The translations under genes were made by a program, and so were the position numbers. Shown in pieces: positions 1-7,736 of a DNA stretch of 8,090 nucleotides. How positions within the stretch are numbered: position 1 is the first letter of the stretch; every line of letters begins with the position of its first letter. This DNA is from Desulfobacterales bacterium (GTDB taxonomy: Bacteria > Desulfobacterota > DSM-4660 > Desulfatiglandales > JALVZP01): assembly GCA_027037575.1 (NCBI GenBank), contig JALVZP010000208.1:1-8090 (forward strand), read 5' to 3'. Below the pieces are notes generated by a model. The model saw nothing but the letters and a program-made list of their open reading frames with translations. It did no database searches and was not told where the DNA came from.

Positions 1-778
1 CTGCTGGATATGCATTATACCAGAGGAATCCAAGACATGCCCCTATTATGCTTCCACAAAATACAGTAAGCTCTCCAGAATGTCTTATATGAGGGATATG
101 CAGATAAGAAGAGATTATCTTATGCCCGGCCACATAAGAAAAGATAAGATAACACCCAAAGGCAATTATAAGAGGGCCAGTAGCAAGTCCATCCAGCCCA
201 TCTGTGAGATTTACTGCATTAGAGCTTGCAACAATAACAAAGCACATAAATACTATATAAAAGATACCAAGATCAGGATGGATATTTTTAAAAAATGGGA
301 CATATAGATGGTAATCAAACCCATCTGTATGGAATATAAGGAGAGAAAAAGATATTGCTGCTACTGCTTGAAGAGAAAATTTCTGTTTTCCACTTAATCC
401 TTTATTTTCTTTTCTTTTTACCTTCAGATAATCATCTATAAATCCTATTGCTCCAAATGAAACAAGGATACCCAAGCATATAAGTATGTATGGATTTAGT
501 GGGTCTGCCCAAAGAAGCGTAGAAAAAAGAACTGTAAGGATGATAAATACTCCTCCCATTGTAGGGGTTCCTTGCTTTGACTTATGATTTGATGGACCAT
601 CTTCCTGAATAGGCTGACCTATTTGTTTCTTCTTTAAAAACTCTATCACTTTATCTCCCAAGAGCAGAAAAATAATTAATGAGGTAAGAGCTGAAACTAT
701 TGTTCTAAAGGTTATGTATCTGAATACATTTAGGAAGGAGATCTTTGTATGAAAAAGATAAAGCAGCTTAAATAGCAT
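1..778 (-). CDS. mraY: MraY, phospho-MurNAc-pentapeptide transferase (partial, C-terminus beyond the left edge)
   Basis: Integral membrane enzyme that transfers phospho-MurNAc-pentapeptide from UDP to undecaprenyl phosphate, making lipid I. My translation of the minus strand from the ATG at 778 stays open to position 1 and gives 259 residues; the family is usually about 320-360, so roughly 60-100 are missing. Visible family signatures are GTPTMGG (about 70-76), the IDDYLK motif with the paired aspartates D115 and D116, and NAVNLTDGLDGLA (187-199). Hydrophobic segments lie near 21-41, 73-92, 96-114, 135-150, 168-186, 199-217 and 237-253. The segment around 226-236 (LHIPHIRHSGE) resembles the E. 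coli type enzyme. The MGDVGS-type motif expected after residue 259 is outside the window. The ATG lies inside the last codons of murF (11-base overlap, different frame), and only a weak purine-rich stretch precedes it, so translation is probably coupled to murF. murD, ftsW and murG would be expected next by analogy with other dcw clusters. Confidence 0.96.
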   Translation of the reverse strand, partial: MLFKLLYLFHTKISFLNVFRYITFRTIVSALTSLIIFLLLGDKVIEFLKKKQIGQPIQEDGPSNHKSKQGTPTMGGVFIILTVLFSTLLWADPLNPYILICLGILVSFGAIGFIDDYLKVKRKENKGLSGKQKFSLQAVAAISFSLLIFHTDGFDYHLYVPFFKNIHPDLGIFYIVFMCFVIVASSNAVNLTDGLDGLATGPLIIAFGCYLIFSYVAGHKIISSYLHIPHIRHSGELTVFCGSIIGACLGFLWYNAYPA

Positions 779-2198
779 CTTCTTCTTTTATTCCAAACCT
801 CTCTGATATATATTCTGAAACCTTGTCCAGCTCCATCTTTCTCGATCCCTTTAAAAACAGGATAGTATCTTCCATATCCTTTATCCTATCTTCGATTTGA
901 GATGCCATCTCATTTAGGGTTGATGCAATGGAAAGATTTTCATTTTTCATACCTTCCTTTTTTGCTGAATCTATCATTTCATCAGAAAATCTCCCTATTG
1001 CGATAAATAGATCTGGCCTGAGGTCTGAAACAATCTTTCCTGCTTCTCTGTGCGCATCTATACCATATTCTCCAAGCTCAAGCATATCTCCAAGCCCAAT
1101 AATAAGCCTTCTATTTCTTCTTATTTCTTTAAGTGTCTGAATAGCCATTTTAAGTGATAATGGATTAGAATTATAGGTATCATCAATCAGGATATTCCCA
1201 TTTTTCAGCCTTATTACCTGAAATCTTCCCTTCATCCCATTATATCTCAAAAGCCCATCTCTTATCTCATCCTCCTTCATCCCAAGATAGAGTGCTACTG
1301 AGGAAGAAATAAGGGCATTCATTGCATTATGCATCCCTAACATCTTTGTCCTTAATCTAATCCTTCTTTTCTCCCAAATAAGAAAAAAGCTTGTTGTGAA
1401 ATCTTCATCTATTGAAACATCCCTTAACCTTATTTCATTTTCTTCTCCTGTTCCAAATGTAATCACTTTTTTTCCAAATCTCATTACTTCCTCTAATAAG
1501 ATCCTATTATCTCCATTTATAAATAGTATTCCCTTATCGGAAATCTCTTTTGCAAGCTCTGCCTTCGCCTTTGCCACACCTCTTATATCTCCAACCCCTT
1601 CTAAATGGGCATTTCCTATATTTGTTATTATCCCTATGTCCGGATCTGCTATCTGGGTAAGCCTTTCTATCTCTTTAAATGCATTCATTCCCATCTCAAA
1701 TACCGCTATTGAATATCTACTATTTAGCTTTAAAAGAGAAATTGGAAGGCCTATAAGATTATTATAGTTTCCAGGATTTTTAAATACACTATATCTTTGC
1801 GAAAGTATGCTATAAATCATCTCCTTTGTCGTTGTCTTTCCACTGCTTCCAGTAACAGCAATTACCTTTATATCTGGATGCATTCTTCTCCATCTTAGTG
1901 CCAGCTCTCCAAGTGCCCTTAGTGTATCCTTAACAGATATAACTGTGGCATCCTTATCCTTCAATCCCTTTAAGATCCTCTTTTCATGTCTTTCTTCTAT
2001 AATCGCCCCCCTTGCTCCTTTTTCTATAGCAGATATTACAAAATCATGCCCATCAAATCTTTCTCCCTTTAATGCAATAAATATTTCATCTTTTTCTATT
2101 TTTCTGGAATCTATGCATACTCCTGAAAAAATCTTCTCCTTATCTCCCTTTATTATCTTGCCAGATACTGCCTCCCCAATCTGCTTAACACTTAGCAT
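768..2198 (-). CDS. murF: MurF, UDP-MurNAc-tripeptide:D-Ala-D-Ala ligase
   Basis: Cytoplasmic ATP-dependent Mur ligase that adds D-alanyl-D-alanine to the UDP-MurNAc-tripeptide, the last cytoplasmic step of precursor synthesis. At 476 residues it has the normal family length and the three usual domains. The N-terminal substrate domain carries CIDSRKIEKDEIFIALKG (28-45). The central ATPase domain has the P-loop VTGSSGKTTTKEM (115-127), NPGNYNNLIGLP (141-152), EMGMN (168-172) and NIGNAHLEGVG (193-203). The C-terminal domain has DDTYNSNPLS (339-348), GLGDMLELG (368-376) and LKGSRKMELDKV (449-460). The motifs EMGMN, NIGNAHLE and DDTYNSNP separate it from MurE and MurC/D. The start overlaps the end of murE by 14 bases and the end overlaps the start of mraY by 11, the two longest overlaps in the window. 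No frameshift or missing motif is seen. Confidence 0.97.
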   Translation of the reverse strand: MLSVKQIGEAVSGKIIKGDKEKIFSGVCIDSRKIEKDEIFIALKGERFDGHDFVISAIEKGARGAIIEERHEKRILKGLKDKDATVISVKDTLRALGELALRWRRMHPDIKVIAVTGSSGKTTTKEMIYSILSQRYSVFKNPGNYNNLIGLPISLLKLNSRYSIAVFEMGMNAFKEIERLTQIADPDIGIITNIGNAHLEGVGDIRGVAKAKAELAKEISDKGILFINGDNRILLEEVMRFGKKVITFGTGEENEIRLRDVSIDEDFTTSFFLIWEKRRIRLRTKMLGMHNAMNALISSSVALYLGMKEDEIRDGLLRYNGMKGRFQVIRLKNGNILIDDTYNSNPLSLKMAIQTLKEIRRNRRLIIGLGDMLELGEYGIDAHREAGKIVSDLRPDLFIAIGRFSDEMIDSAKKEGMKNENLSIASTLNEMASQIEDRIKDMEDTILFLKGSRKMELDKVSEYISERFGIKEEDAI

Positions 2199-3648
2199 AT
2201 TCCTTTAATAACTCCTTTACAATGCCTCTATCCTCAAATGGTATCCTTTTATTTCCTATGATCTGATAGTCTTCATGCCCTTTACCAGCAACAAGTATTA
2301 CATCCTCTTTTTTTGAAATCTCTATTGCCTTTCTTATTGCCTCTTTTCTGTCTAATTCTAATAAATAATTTTCACTTACACTTTTTACCCCCTTTTCTAT
2401 CTGCTTCATTATGGAGTATGGATCTTCTGATCTTGGATTATCAGATGTAATTATTACAAGATCACTAAGACTTCCCGCTATCCTCCCCATAATCTCTCTT
2501 TTTCCCTTATCCCTTTCTCCACCACATCCGAAGACTGTAATAATCCTTGCTTGGAATATATCCTTTATTGTCTTTATCACATTAAGTAATGCATCAGGTG
2601 TATGTGCATAGTCAACTATTACATATGGGGAATCTCCATTCTTTATAAGCTCCATCCTTCCAGGAACTCCACCGAATTTTGAAACACCTTCCTCTATCTC
2701 ATCTTTTCCTATTCCAAAAAGATAGCAAGCAGAAACAGATGCAAGTAGATTGTATAGATTAAATCTTCCAATAAGCTTTGAGTTTATTTTAATCTTCTCC
2801 TTATCAGGAAGGAGAATTTCCGCCTTTATTCCTTCCTTATCTATCTCTATATCTTTTGCTACTATATCCGCGTCCTCAAGTCCGTATGTTACAAGTTTTT
2901 CTTTTCTTATTTCTTTTATAAGGATCTCTCCATAGGGATCATCTCTATTTATTACACAAAATTCCGGGTCATATTCTAAAAAGAGCCTTTTCTTTGCATC
3001 AAAATAGGATCTGATTGATCCATGATAATCCAAGTGATCCCTTGTTATATTTGTAAATACTGCTATCTTAAATGGACAATCTTTTACCCTTCCTTGTGAA
3101 AGACTATGGGATGATACCTCCATAACTACATCCCTGATTCCCTCATCTGCCATATCCCTTAGAAGTTTCATAAGCTCTAAGGATTCAGGAGTTGTCATAT
3201 CTGCCTTTATATGTCTTCCGGAAAACCTATAAGCTATAGTTCCTATAACACCCACATTCCTTCCAGAGCTTCTTAGTATGGACTCGATAAGATAGCTTGT
3301 AGTTGTTTTTCCATTTGTCCCTGTTATCCCTATTATGTTCATATCCTCCAAGGGAGGATTAAAGAAATTCTTAGATAGCCTGGAAAGTGCCTCCCTTGTG
3401 TCTCTTACCTTTATAAAGGAGATTCCATCTTTAATAAAATCTTCTGATTCTAAAATAATACACGCTGCTCCCCTTCTTATTGCATCACCTATGAACTTAT
3501 GCCCATCCTTTTTTGTTCCCTTTATTGCAACAAATATATTTCCTGGCTTTATCTTCCTTGAATCATATGAGATTCCTGTAATCTCTTGAGAGGGATCTAT
3601 AGAAGAGTCTAATATCTCTAAGTCCTGAATAAGATTTTCTAATTTCAT
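2185..3648 (-). CDS. murE: MurE, UDP-MurNAc-L-Ala-D-Glu:meso-diaminopimelate ligase
   Basis: Cytoplasmic ATP-dependent ligase that adds the third residue of the peptidoglycan stem peptide. The 487-residue length is typical. The N-terminal domain has GISYDSRKIKPGNIFVAIKG (25-44). The P-loop is ITGTNGKTTTSYL (108-120), followed by the substrate-binding MTTPES (151-156) and MEVSSHSLSQGRV (176-188). Lys219, in YFDAKKRLF, matches the lysine that is carbamylated in the family. In the C-terminal domain DNPRSEDP (403-410) matches the DNPR motif that recognises meso-diaminopimelate in the E. coli type enzyme, and AGKGHEDYQ (454-462) carries the conserved Gly and Glu. From established motif rules I therefore infer meso-DAP rather than L-Lys as substrate. 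The ATG overlaps the ftsI stop as ATGA, and an AAAGGA ribosome binding site sits 8 bases upstream, the best one in the window. Confidence 0.97.
   Translation of the reverse strand: MKLENLIQDLEILDSSIDPSQEITGISYDSRKIKPGNIFVAIKGTKKDGHKFIGDAIRRGAACIILESEDFIKDGISFIKVRDTREALSRLSKNFFNPPLEDMNIIGITGTNGKTTTSYLIESILRSSGRNVGVIGTIAYRFSGRHIKADMTTPESLELMKLLRDMADEGIRDVVMEVSSHSLSQGRVKDCPFKIAVFTNITRDHLDYHGSIRSYFDAKKRLFLEYDPEFCVINRDDPYGEILIKEIRKEKLVTYGLEDADIVAKDIEIDKEGIKAEILLPDKEKIKINSKLIGRFNLYNLLASVSACYLFGIGKDEIEEGVSKFGGVPGRMELIKNGDSPYVIVDYAHTPDALLNVIKTIKDIFQARIITVFGCGGERDKGKREIMGRIAGSLSDLVIITSDNPRSEDPYSIMKQIEKGVKSVSENYLLELDRKEAIRKAIEISKKEDVILVAGKGHEDYQIIGNKRIPFEDRGIVKELLKEYAKC
2201..2218 (-). promoter_or_regulatory. 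Two AAAGGA-type ribosome binding candidates before murF
   Basis: Two purine-rich copies precede the murF ATG inside the murE coding sequence: AAAGGAG at 2212-2218, 13 bases before the start, and AAAGGA at 2201-2206, only 2 bases before it. One is longer and one shorter than ideal spacing. The 14-base overlap with murE means a ribosome finishing murE would cover this start. I call the pair as seen; which copy is used is not decided by the sequence. Confidence 0.45.
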
Positions 3649-5585
3649 CTGTCTGGTCCTTTAAAATAAACAATCAGCTCTTTTACTTTATTTAGAGGAG
3701 TTCCAGGAGCAGGATATTGCTTAACTGCATACCCATATCCTTTCATCCTGAGACCAAGCTTATATTTATCAGCAATCCTTATAACATCTCTCATACTCAT
3801 TCCAGTAAGATCAGGGAGTTCATTTTCTTTTAACAAATTGTACTTAAGGCTTTTTTGCTTATTTTTGTTAAGATTCTTTACAAAAAACATCTTTTCCTTT
3901 TTCTCTGGACTTATACCTAAGTATGCAAGACTCCATTTTGCAATCTCCTTAAATGCAGGAGCTGCCACAAGCCCTGCATAATAAATACCCTTTGGCTCAT
4001 CAATCACTACAAGAATAAGGAGCTTTGGTCTTTTTACAGGAACAAACCCCACAAATGTAGCTATATACCTTGTATTAGAGTATTTTCCTGTTTTAGGATC
4101 TATCTTTTGTGCAGTCCCTGTCTTTCCTGCTACCTCAAATCCTTCTATCCTTGCCGTGGGAGCTGTTCCACCACTTCCTACTACAAGCTCAAGCATCTTT
4201 TTTACCTCATCTGCAGTCCTTTCAGATATGACCCTTCTTTTCACATAAGGACGTGTCTCTTCCAGGACATTTCCCTTCTTATCCCTTATCTCTTTTACAA
4301 CATAAGGCCTCAAAAGAAGGCCTCCATTTGCTATTGCAGCCATAGCTGTTGCAAGCTGAATAGAGGTAACACTTAGTCCCTGACCAAAAAACATGGTTGC
4401 TTGATCAACAGGTCTATCATCCCCTACTTCTCTGATCCATCCAGTCCTTTCTCCTATAAGATCTATCCCCGTTCTTTCTCCAAACCCAAACTTTCTCAAA
4501 TACTTACAGAACTTATGATAACCAAGCCTTTCTCCTATCTTTACTGCCCCTATATTGCTGGATACCTTTATTATCTGAGAGACAGTAAGCCAGCCATATT
4601 TATGAGTGTCATGAATAACATGTCCTGCTATCCTATAAGATCCTTCTTCACAGTAAAAAAGTGTATTAGGTGTTACCACACCTTCTTCTAATGCTGCTGC
4701 TACCAGGAATGGCTTTATAACTGATCCAGGCTCATAGCAATCTGTTATTGCCCTGTTTCTTAAAAAGGATGGTTTGTATTTATAGAATATGTTTGGATTA
4801 AATTCTGGATAGACTGCCATTGCCAATATCTCACCAGTATAAGGATCCATAACTATGCACTGACCAGATTTTGCATGACTTTTTTTTACTGTCTTTTCCA
4901 AGACTCTTTGTGCCTTAAATTGAATCTCTCTATCTATGGTAAGGACAATATTTTTTGCAGCCGAGTTAGATAGATTCTTTATTACTAAAGGCCTCTTTAG
5001 CGCATCCTTTATCTCAAATATGCTCAGCCTTTTTCCTGAAAGGACTTTATTATATCTCCTTTCTACACCTTCCAATCCTTTCCCATCTATGTTTACAAAT
5101 CCTATTACATGTGCTCCAATCTCTTTTGCTGGATAATATCTCCTTATTTCGTCTACTGCACCTATGCCTTTTATTCTCTTCTCAAGTATTCTGTTTGCCC
5201 ATTCATCTGGGATCTGCCTCCTGATCCATACAAATGGGCTATCTTTTTTAAGCCTATTATATACATCCTTTACAGGCTGATGAGTAAGCCTTGCCAATAT
5301 GCAAGCAACCTTTTTTTTATTGGCTATCATATATGGCCTTGCATATATGGACTTTGTATCTATGCTTATGGCAAGAGGTTTATTGTTTCTATCAAATATA
5401 GTTCCTCTCTTAGCTGAAATGGTCTCTATTCTGATATAGTCCTTTTCTGCCTTCTCTTTTAACTGCTTTCCTTTTATAATCTGAACCCAGAATGCCTTTC
5501 CAATAATTAAAAAAAAGCCTATTAAAAAGATGCCACCCACATATAGCATCCTTTTTCCTATCCTATCTTTATCAACAGATTTCAT
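3645..5585 (-). CDS. ftsI: FtsI/PBP3-type class B penicillin-binding protein with one C-terminal PASTA domain
   Basis: Septal peptidoglycan D,D-transpeptidase anchored in the inner membrane, with the catalytic domain outside. It has 646 residues. A basic N-terminus is followed by one membrane segment (about 13-36). The class B pedestal domain starts with RGTIFDRNNKPLA (60-72). The transpeptidase domain has all three active-site motifs: S288-V-I-K291 (nucleophile Ser288), S342-S-N344 and K488-T-G490. After a short Lys-rich linker (about 560-587) comes a PASTA-like domain (about 589-643) beginning ELPDLTGMSMRDVIRIADKY and containing QYPAPGTPL. A PASTA tail is well known in Gram-positive PBP2x/SpoVD proteins; E. 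coli FtsI lacks it. The position between ftsL and murE is canonical and supports the division role over an elongation PBP2. Start and stop both overlap their neighbours as ATGA. I see no convincing ribosome binding site, which suggests coupling to ftsL. Met13 is a possible but less likely start. Confidence 0.96.
   Translation of the reverse strand: MKSVDKDRIGKRMLYVGGIFLIGFFLIIGKAFWVQIIKGKQLKEKAEKDYIRIETISAKRGTIFDRNNKPLAISIDTKSIYARPYMIANKKKVACILARLTHQPVKDVYNRLKKDSPFVWIRRQIPDEWANRILEKRIKGIGAVDEIRRYYPAKEIGAHVIGFVNIDGKGLEGVERRYNKVLSGKRLSIFEIKDALKRPLVIKNLSNSAAKNIVLTIDREIQFKAQRVLEKTVKKSHAKSGQCIVMDPYTGEILAMAVYPEFNPNIFYKYKPSFLRNRAITDCYEPGSVIKPFLVAAALEEGVVTPNTLFYCEEGSYRIAGHVIHDTHKYGWLTVSQIIKVSSNIGAVKIGERLGYHKFCKYLRKFGFGERTGIDLIGERTGWIREVGDDRPVDQATMFFGQGLSVTSIQLATAMAAIANGGLLLRPYVVKEIRDKKGNVLEETRPYVKRRVISERTADEVKKMLELVVGSGGTAPTARIEGFEVAGKTGTAQKIDPKTGKYSNTRYIATFVGFVPVKRPKLLILVVIDEPKGIYYAGLVAAPAFKEIAKWSLAYLGISPEKKEKMFFVKNLNKNKQKSLKYNLLKENELPDLTGMSMRDVIRIADKYKLGLRMKGYGYAVKQYPAPGTPLNKVKELIVYFKGPDR
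3657..3662 (-). promoter_or_regulatory. Ribosome binding site of murE (AAAGGA)
   Basis: On the minus strand AAAGGA ends 8 bases before the murE ATG and lies inside the last codons of ftsI. It is the only start in the window with a clearly placed Shine-Dalgarno sequence, so murE may initiate partly independently of ftsI termination. Confidence 0.7.
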
Positions 5586-5914
5586 TTCAGAACAATAATC
5601 TGATCAGGTCTTGCATGCTCTAATTTAAATCTTTCCTTCGCCAATTTCTGAAGTCTTTGAGGAGACTTAAGAACAGAGATCTCAAGCCTTAATTTTCTAT
5701 TCAATTCCCTTAGCCTCATCTCCTTTTTTTTTAATGAACTTATCTGGTATTCAAGCCTTGTTTCTAAGTTTGCCAGACAAAGATAGAGGAAACTCAGTAA
5801 GCTAACAAAGATTACTACCAGAAAGATAAACCATTTATGTTCCCATATTATTGATTTCCTTTTTTTCTTTGGCCTTGGCTTAGTTGTGACATTTATTATA
5901 CTTTCTCTTCTCAT
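5582..5914 (-). CDS. ftsL: FtsL-like divisome protein, single-pass membrane with coiled coil
   Basis: Small bitopic division protein, called from both architecture and position. The 110 residues comprise a cytoplasmic basic tail (KPRPKKKRK, 12-20), one membrane segment (about 28-48), a charged heptad-like helix (about 52-82) and the extracytoplasmic end SPQRLQKLAKERFKLEHARP (84-103) followed by DQIIVL. That end is the pattern of the FtsL/DivIC family (SP..L..LA...F.L..P...QII.L). Sequence conservation in this family is low, so FtsB/DivIC cannot be excluded from the protein alone; the place between rsmH and ftsI is the standard one for ftsL. FtsL normally complexes with FtsB and FtsQ and helps activate FtsW-FtsI. 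ATGA overlaps link it to rsmH before and ftsI after. Its coding strand contains a run of nine A followed by GGAG. Confidence 0.88.
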   Translation of the reverse strand: MRRESIINVTTKPRPKKKRKSIIWEHKWFIFLVVIFVSLLSFLYLCLANLETRLEYQISSLKKKEMRLRELNRKLRLEISVLKSPQRLQKLAKERFKLEHARPDQIIVLK

Positions 5915-6834
5915 ATCTTTTCTACTACCCTGAGTATAGCACTTCTTGAGCGTGGATTATCAATTATTTCTTCCTCTTTTGGTTTTATACCTTTCTTAGT
6001 TACCCTTCTCATAACAGGCATCTTTCCGCATATGCAATAGGGGATATGAGGAGGACATGTGCATGGATTTTCCCACTTCTTTATATACTCCTTTACAAGC
6101 CTATCTTCTAAGGAATGATAAGATATTATGGCTATCCTTCCCCCTTTTTCTAATAGATCTGGCACCTTCTCCAAAAATTCTCTTAGATTATCCAGTTCTT
6201 TGTTTACTGCTATTCTTAGTGCCTGAAATGTCTTTGTTGCTGGATGATGTCTTCTGCTATGATCCTGAACAACAGAAGATACTATCTTTGCAAGCTGAAG
6301 GGATGTCTCAATAAGTGCCTTTTTTCTTTCTTCTACTATCTTTCTTGCAATCTTTCTTGCCTTATTTTCCTCTCCATACTCCTTTATTATCCTTGAAAGC
6401 TCATATTCAGAAAGCCTGTTTACCAAATCCTTTGCCTTTATAGGATCTGATGGATCCATCCTCATATCTAAGGGTTCATCCCTTAAGAAACTAAATCCCC
6501 TTCCTGAAGCCTCAAGCTGCATAGAGGACATTCCCAGATCAAGCAATATACCAGTTACCTTTTCTATTCCGAGATCATTCAGGATAAGATCCAGATCCTT
6601 ATAGTTTGACCTTATCAGATCTATGTAATTAGAAAATGGAGAAAGCCTTTTTTTTGCAAATTCAATTGCATCAGGATCCCTGTCAATACAGATAAGTCTT
6701 CCACCCTTTTCACATACAATCTTTGCTATTCCCTCTGAATGACCGCCTGTTCCAGCAGTTCCATCTACATAGATTCCTGATGGGTCTGTTATAAGAAGGT
6801 CTAATACCTCTTTTAACAATACTGGCTTGTGCAT
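5911..6834 (-). CDS. rsmH: RsmH (MraW), 16S rRNA m4C1402 N4-methyltransferase
   Basis: S-adenosylmethionine-dependent enzyme that methylates N4 of C1402 of 16S rRNA in the ribosomal P site. The 307 residues match the family length. Family motifs in order: HKPVLLKEVLDLL (2-14), the SAM loop VDGTAGTGGHSEGI (23-36), DRDPDAI (51-57), GILLDLGMSSMQLE (95-108) with RGFSF (112-116), PLDMRMD (121-127), HPATKTFQALRIAVNKEL (197-214), ISYHSLEDRLVK (237-248), a cysteine cluster CTCPPHIPYCICGK (258-271) and the C-terminal NPRSRSAILRV (293-303). It is the usual second gene of dcw clusters, after mraZ; here radC precedes it instead. Its ATG shares one base with the radC stop (TAATG) and lacks a good ribosome binding site, so re-initiation after radC is likely. 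The end overlaps ftsL by four bases. Confidence 0.97.
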   Translation of the reverse strand: MHKPVLLKEVLDLLITDPSGIYVDGTAGTGGHSEGIAKIVCEKGGRLICIDRDPDAIEFAKKRLSPFSNYIDLIRSNYKDLDLILNDLGIEKVTGILLDLGMSSMQLEASGRGFSFLRDEPLDMRMDPSDPIKAKDLVNRLSEYELSRIIKEYGEENKARKIARKIVEERKKALIETSLQLAKIVSSVVQDHSRRHHPATKTFQALRIAVNKELDNLREFLEKVPDLLEKGGRIAIISYHSLEDRLVKEYIKKWENPCTCPPHIPYCICGKMPVMRRVTKKGIKPKEEEIIDNPRSRSAILRVVEKI

Positions 6835-6836
6835 TA
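6832..6836 (-). other. TAATG stop-start junction of radC and rsmH
   Basis: The radC TAA (6834-6836) and the rsmH ATG (6832-6834) share one base. No strong Shine-Dalgarno sequence is visible in the 30 bases upstream, so rsmH translation probably depends on ribosomes ending on radC. This ties the non-dcw gene radC to the classical cluster. Confidence 0.6.
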
Positions 6837-7736
6837 CAGAAGACCACTTAAAGAAAAACTAAAATAATCTTCCATATTTTTTCCAATTATAACATGATCT
6901 AAAAGCCTTGTGTCTAAGAGGCTACAGGCATTCTTTATCTTCTCTGTAAGCTCTATGTCCTGCTTTGATGGATTGGAATCACCTGATGGATGGTTATGGA
7001 CAAGTATGATTGAGGATGCAGATCTAAGTATTGCCTCCTTCAGGATCTCTTTTGGCTCTACAATACTTCTATTTGTCCCACCTCTGCTTATTTCCAGATT
7101 AGAGATTGGATGATTCTTTATGTCCAAAAATATTACATAAAAATACTCCTTCTTTTTGTCCCTTAAGTAAGGAAAATAATATTTCATTACATAGCTTAGT
7201 GCATCCTTAGGAGATCTTATAACAGAAGCCTTTTCTACTTCCTCCTTAATAAGCCTTTTTCCAAGCTCAAAAGCAGCCTTTATCTGAACAGCCTTTGCCA
7301 TTCCTATTCCTTCTATCTTGCATATCTCTGAAATTGGAGCTGAGTCAAGCTCTCTCAATGTCTTAAATCTATTCATTATCCTCTTTGAAAGCTCTTCTGC
7401 ACTTACTCCTTCCCTTCCTGTCCTAATTATTATTGCAAGAAGCTTTGATAAAGGAAGCCTTTCTGCACCATATTTTAAAAGCATCTCCCTTGGTCTTTCA
7501 TCCTCTATCCATTCCTTTATAGGCTTATTTTCCTTAATATCTTCTGAAATCCTTCTTATCCTCTCCCTTATCTCTTCACAATCCTTCTTATCCTTTATTC
7601 CTAAAACCCTTATAATTCTCTCTTTCTCACTTGAATCTATCTTTCCTTTCCTCGATATTAAAAACACCTTCCCCTTCTTGCTTATAGCAGGATATATCCC
7701 ATTTTCTGCCATGTATCTTAAGATCTCTTCTTTCAT
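6834..7736 (-). CDS. radC: RadC family JAB/MPN domain protein with a non-canonical N-terminal extension
   Basis: RadC (DUF2466) proteins combine a helix-hairpin-helix-like part with a JAMM/MPN metalloprotease-like fold; their cellular role is unsettled and a direct repair role has been disputed. Here the canonical part begins near residue 73 (IKEWIEDERPREMLLKYGAE). It includes an HhH-like KIEGIGMAKAVQIKAA (140-155) and ends with the signature LVHNHPSGDSNPSKQD (245-260), whose His247, His249 and Asp260 are the expected metal ligands, then LLDHVIIG (278-285). Family members are usually about 225 residues; this one has 300, because of about 70 extra residues at the N-terminus. The extension appears really translated: the ATG is fused to the argF stop (ATGA), the frame is open throughout and no Met lies between 9 and 73. 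A GTG at residue 24 is possible but would still leave about 50 extra residues. The gene sits where mraZ is normally found. Confidence 0.93.
   Translation of the reverse strand: MKEEILRYMAENGIYPAISKKGKVFLISRKGKIDSSEKERIIRVLGIKDKKDCEEIRERIRRISEDIKENKPIKEWIEDERPREMLLKYGAERLPLSKLLAIIIRTGREGVSAEELSKRIMNRFKTLRELDSAPISEICKIEGIGMAKAVQIKAAFELGKRLIKEEVEKASVIRSPKDALSYVMKYYFPYLRDKKKEYFYVIFLDIKNHPISNLEISRGGTNRSIVEPKEILKEAILRSASSIILVHNHPSGDSNPSKQDIELTEKIKNACSLLDTRLLDHVIIGKNMEDYFSFSLSGLL

Noticed and set aside
1..767. A non-coding or unknown region at the left end
   Set aside because: The minus strand is continuously open and matches MraY from the ATG at 778 to the edge, with all expected motifs in order.
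4879..4888. Poly-T runs on the plus strand as terminators (for example near 4880, 5311 and 5724)
   Set aside because: They are Lys-codon runs (AAA/AAG) of the minus-strand genes. On the transcribed strand they give poly-A, not poly-U, and no GC-rich hairpin precedes them.
5582..5914. FtsB/DivIC rather than FtsL
   Set aside because: The protein pattern alone fits either, but the position directly between rsmH and ftsI is the conserved ftsL site.
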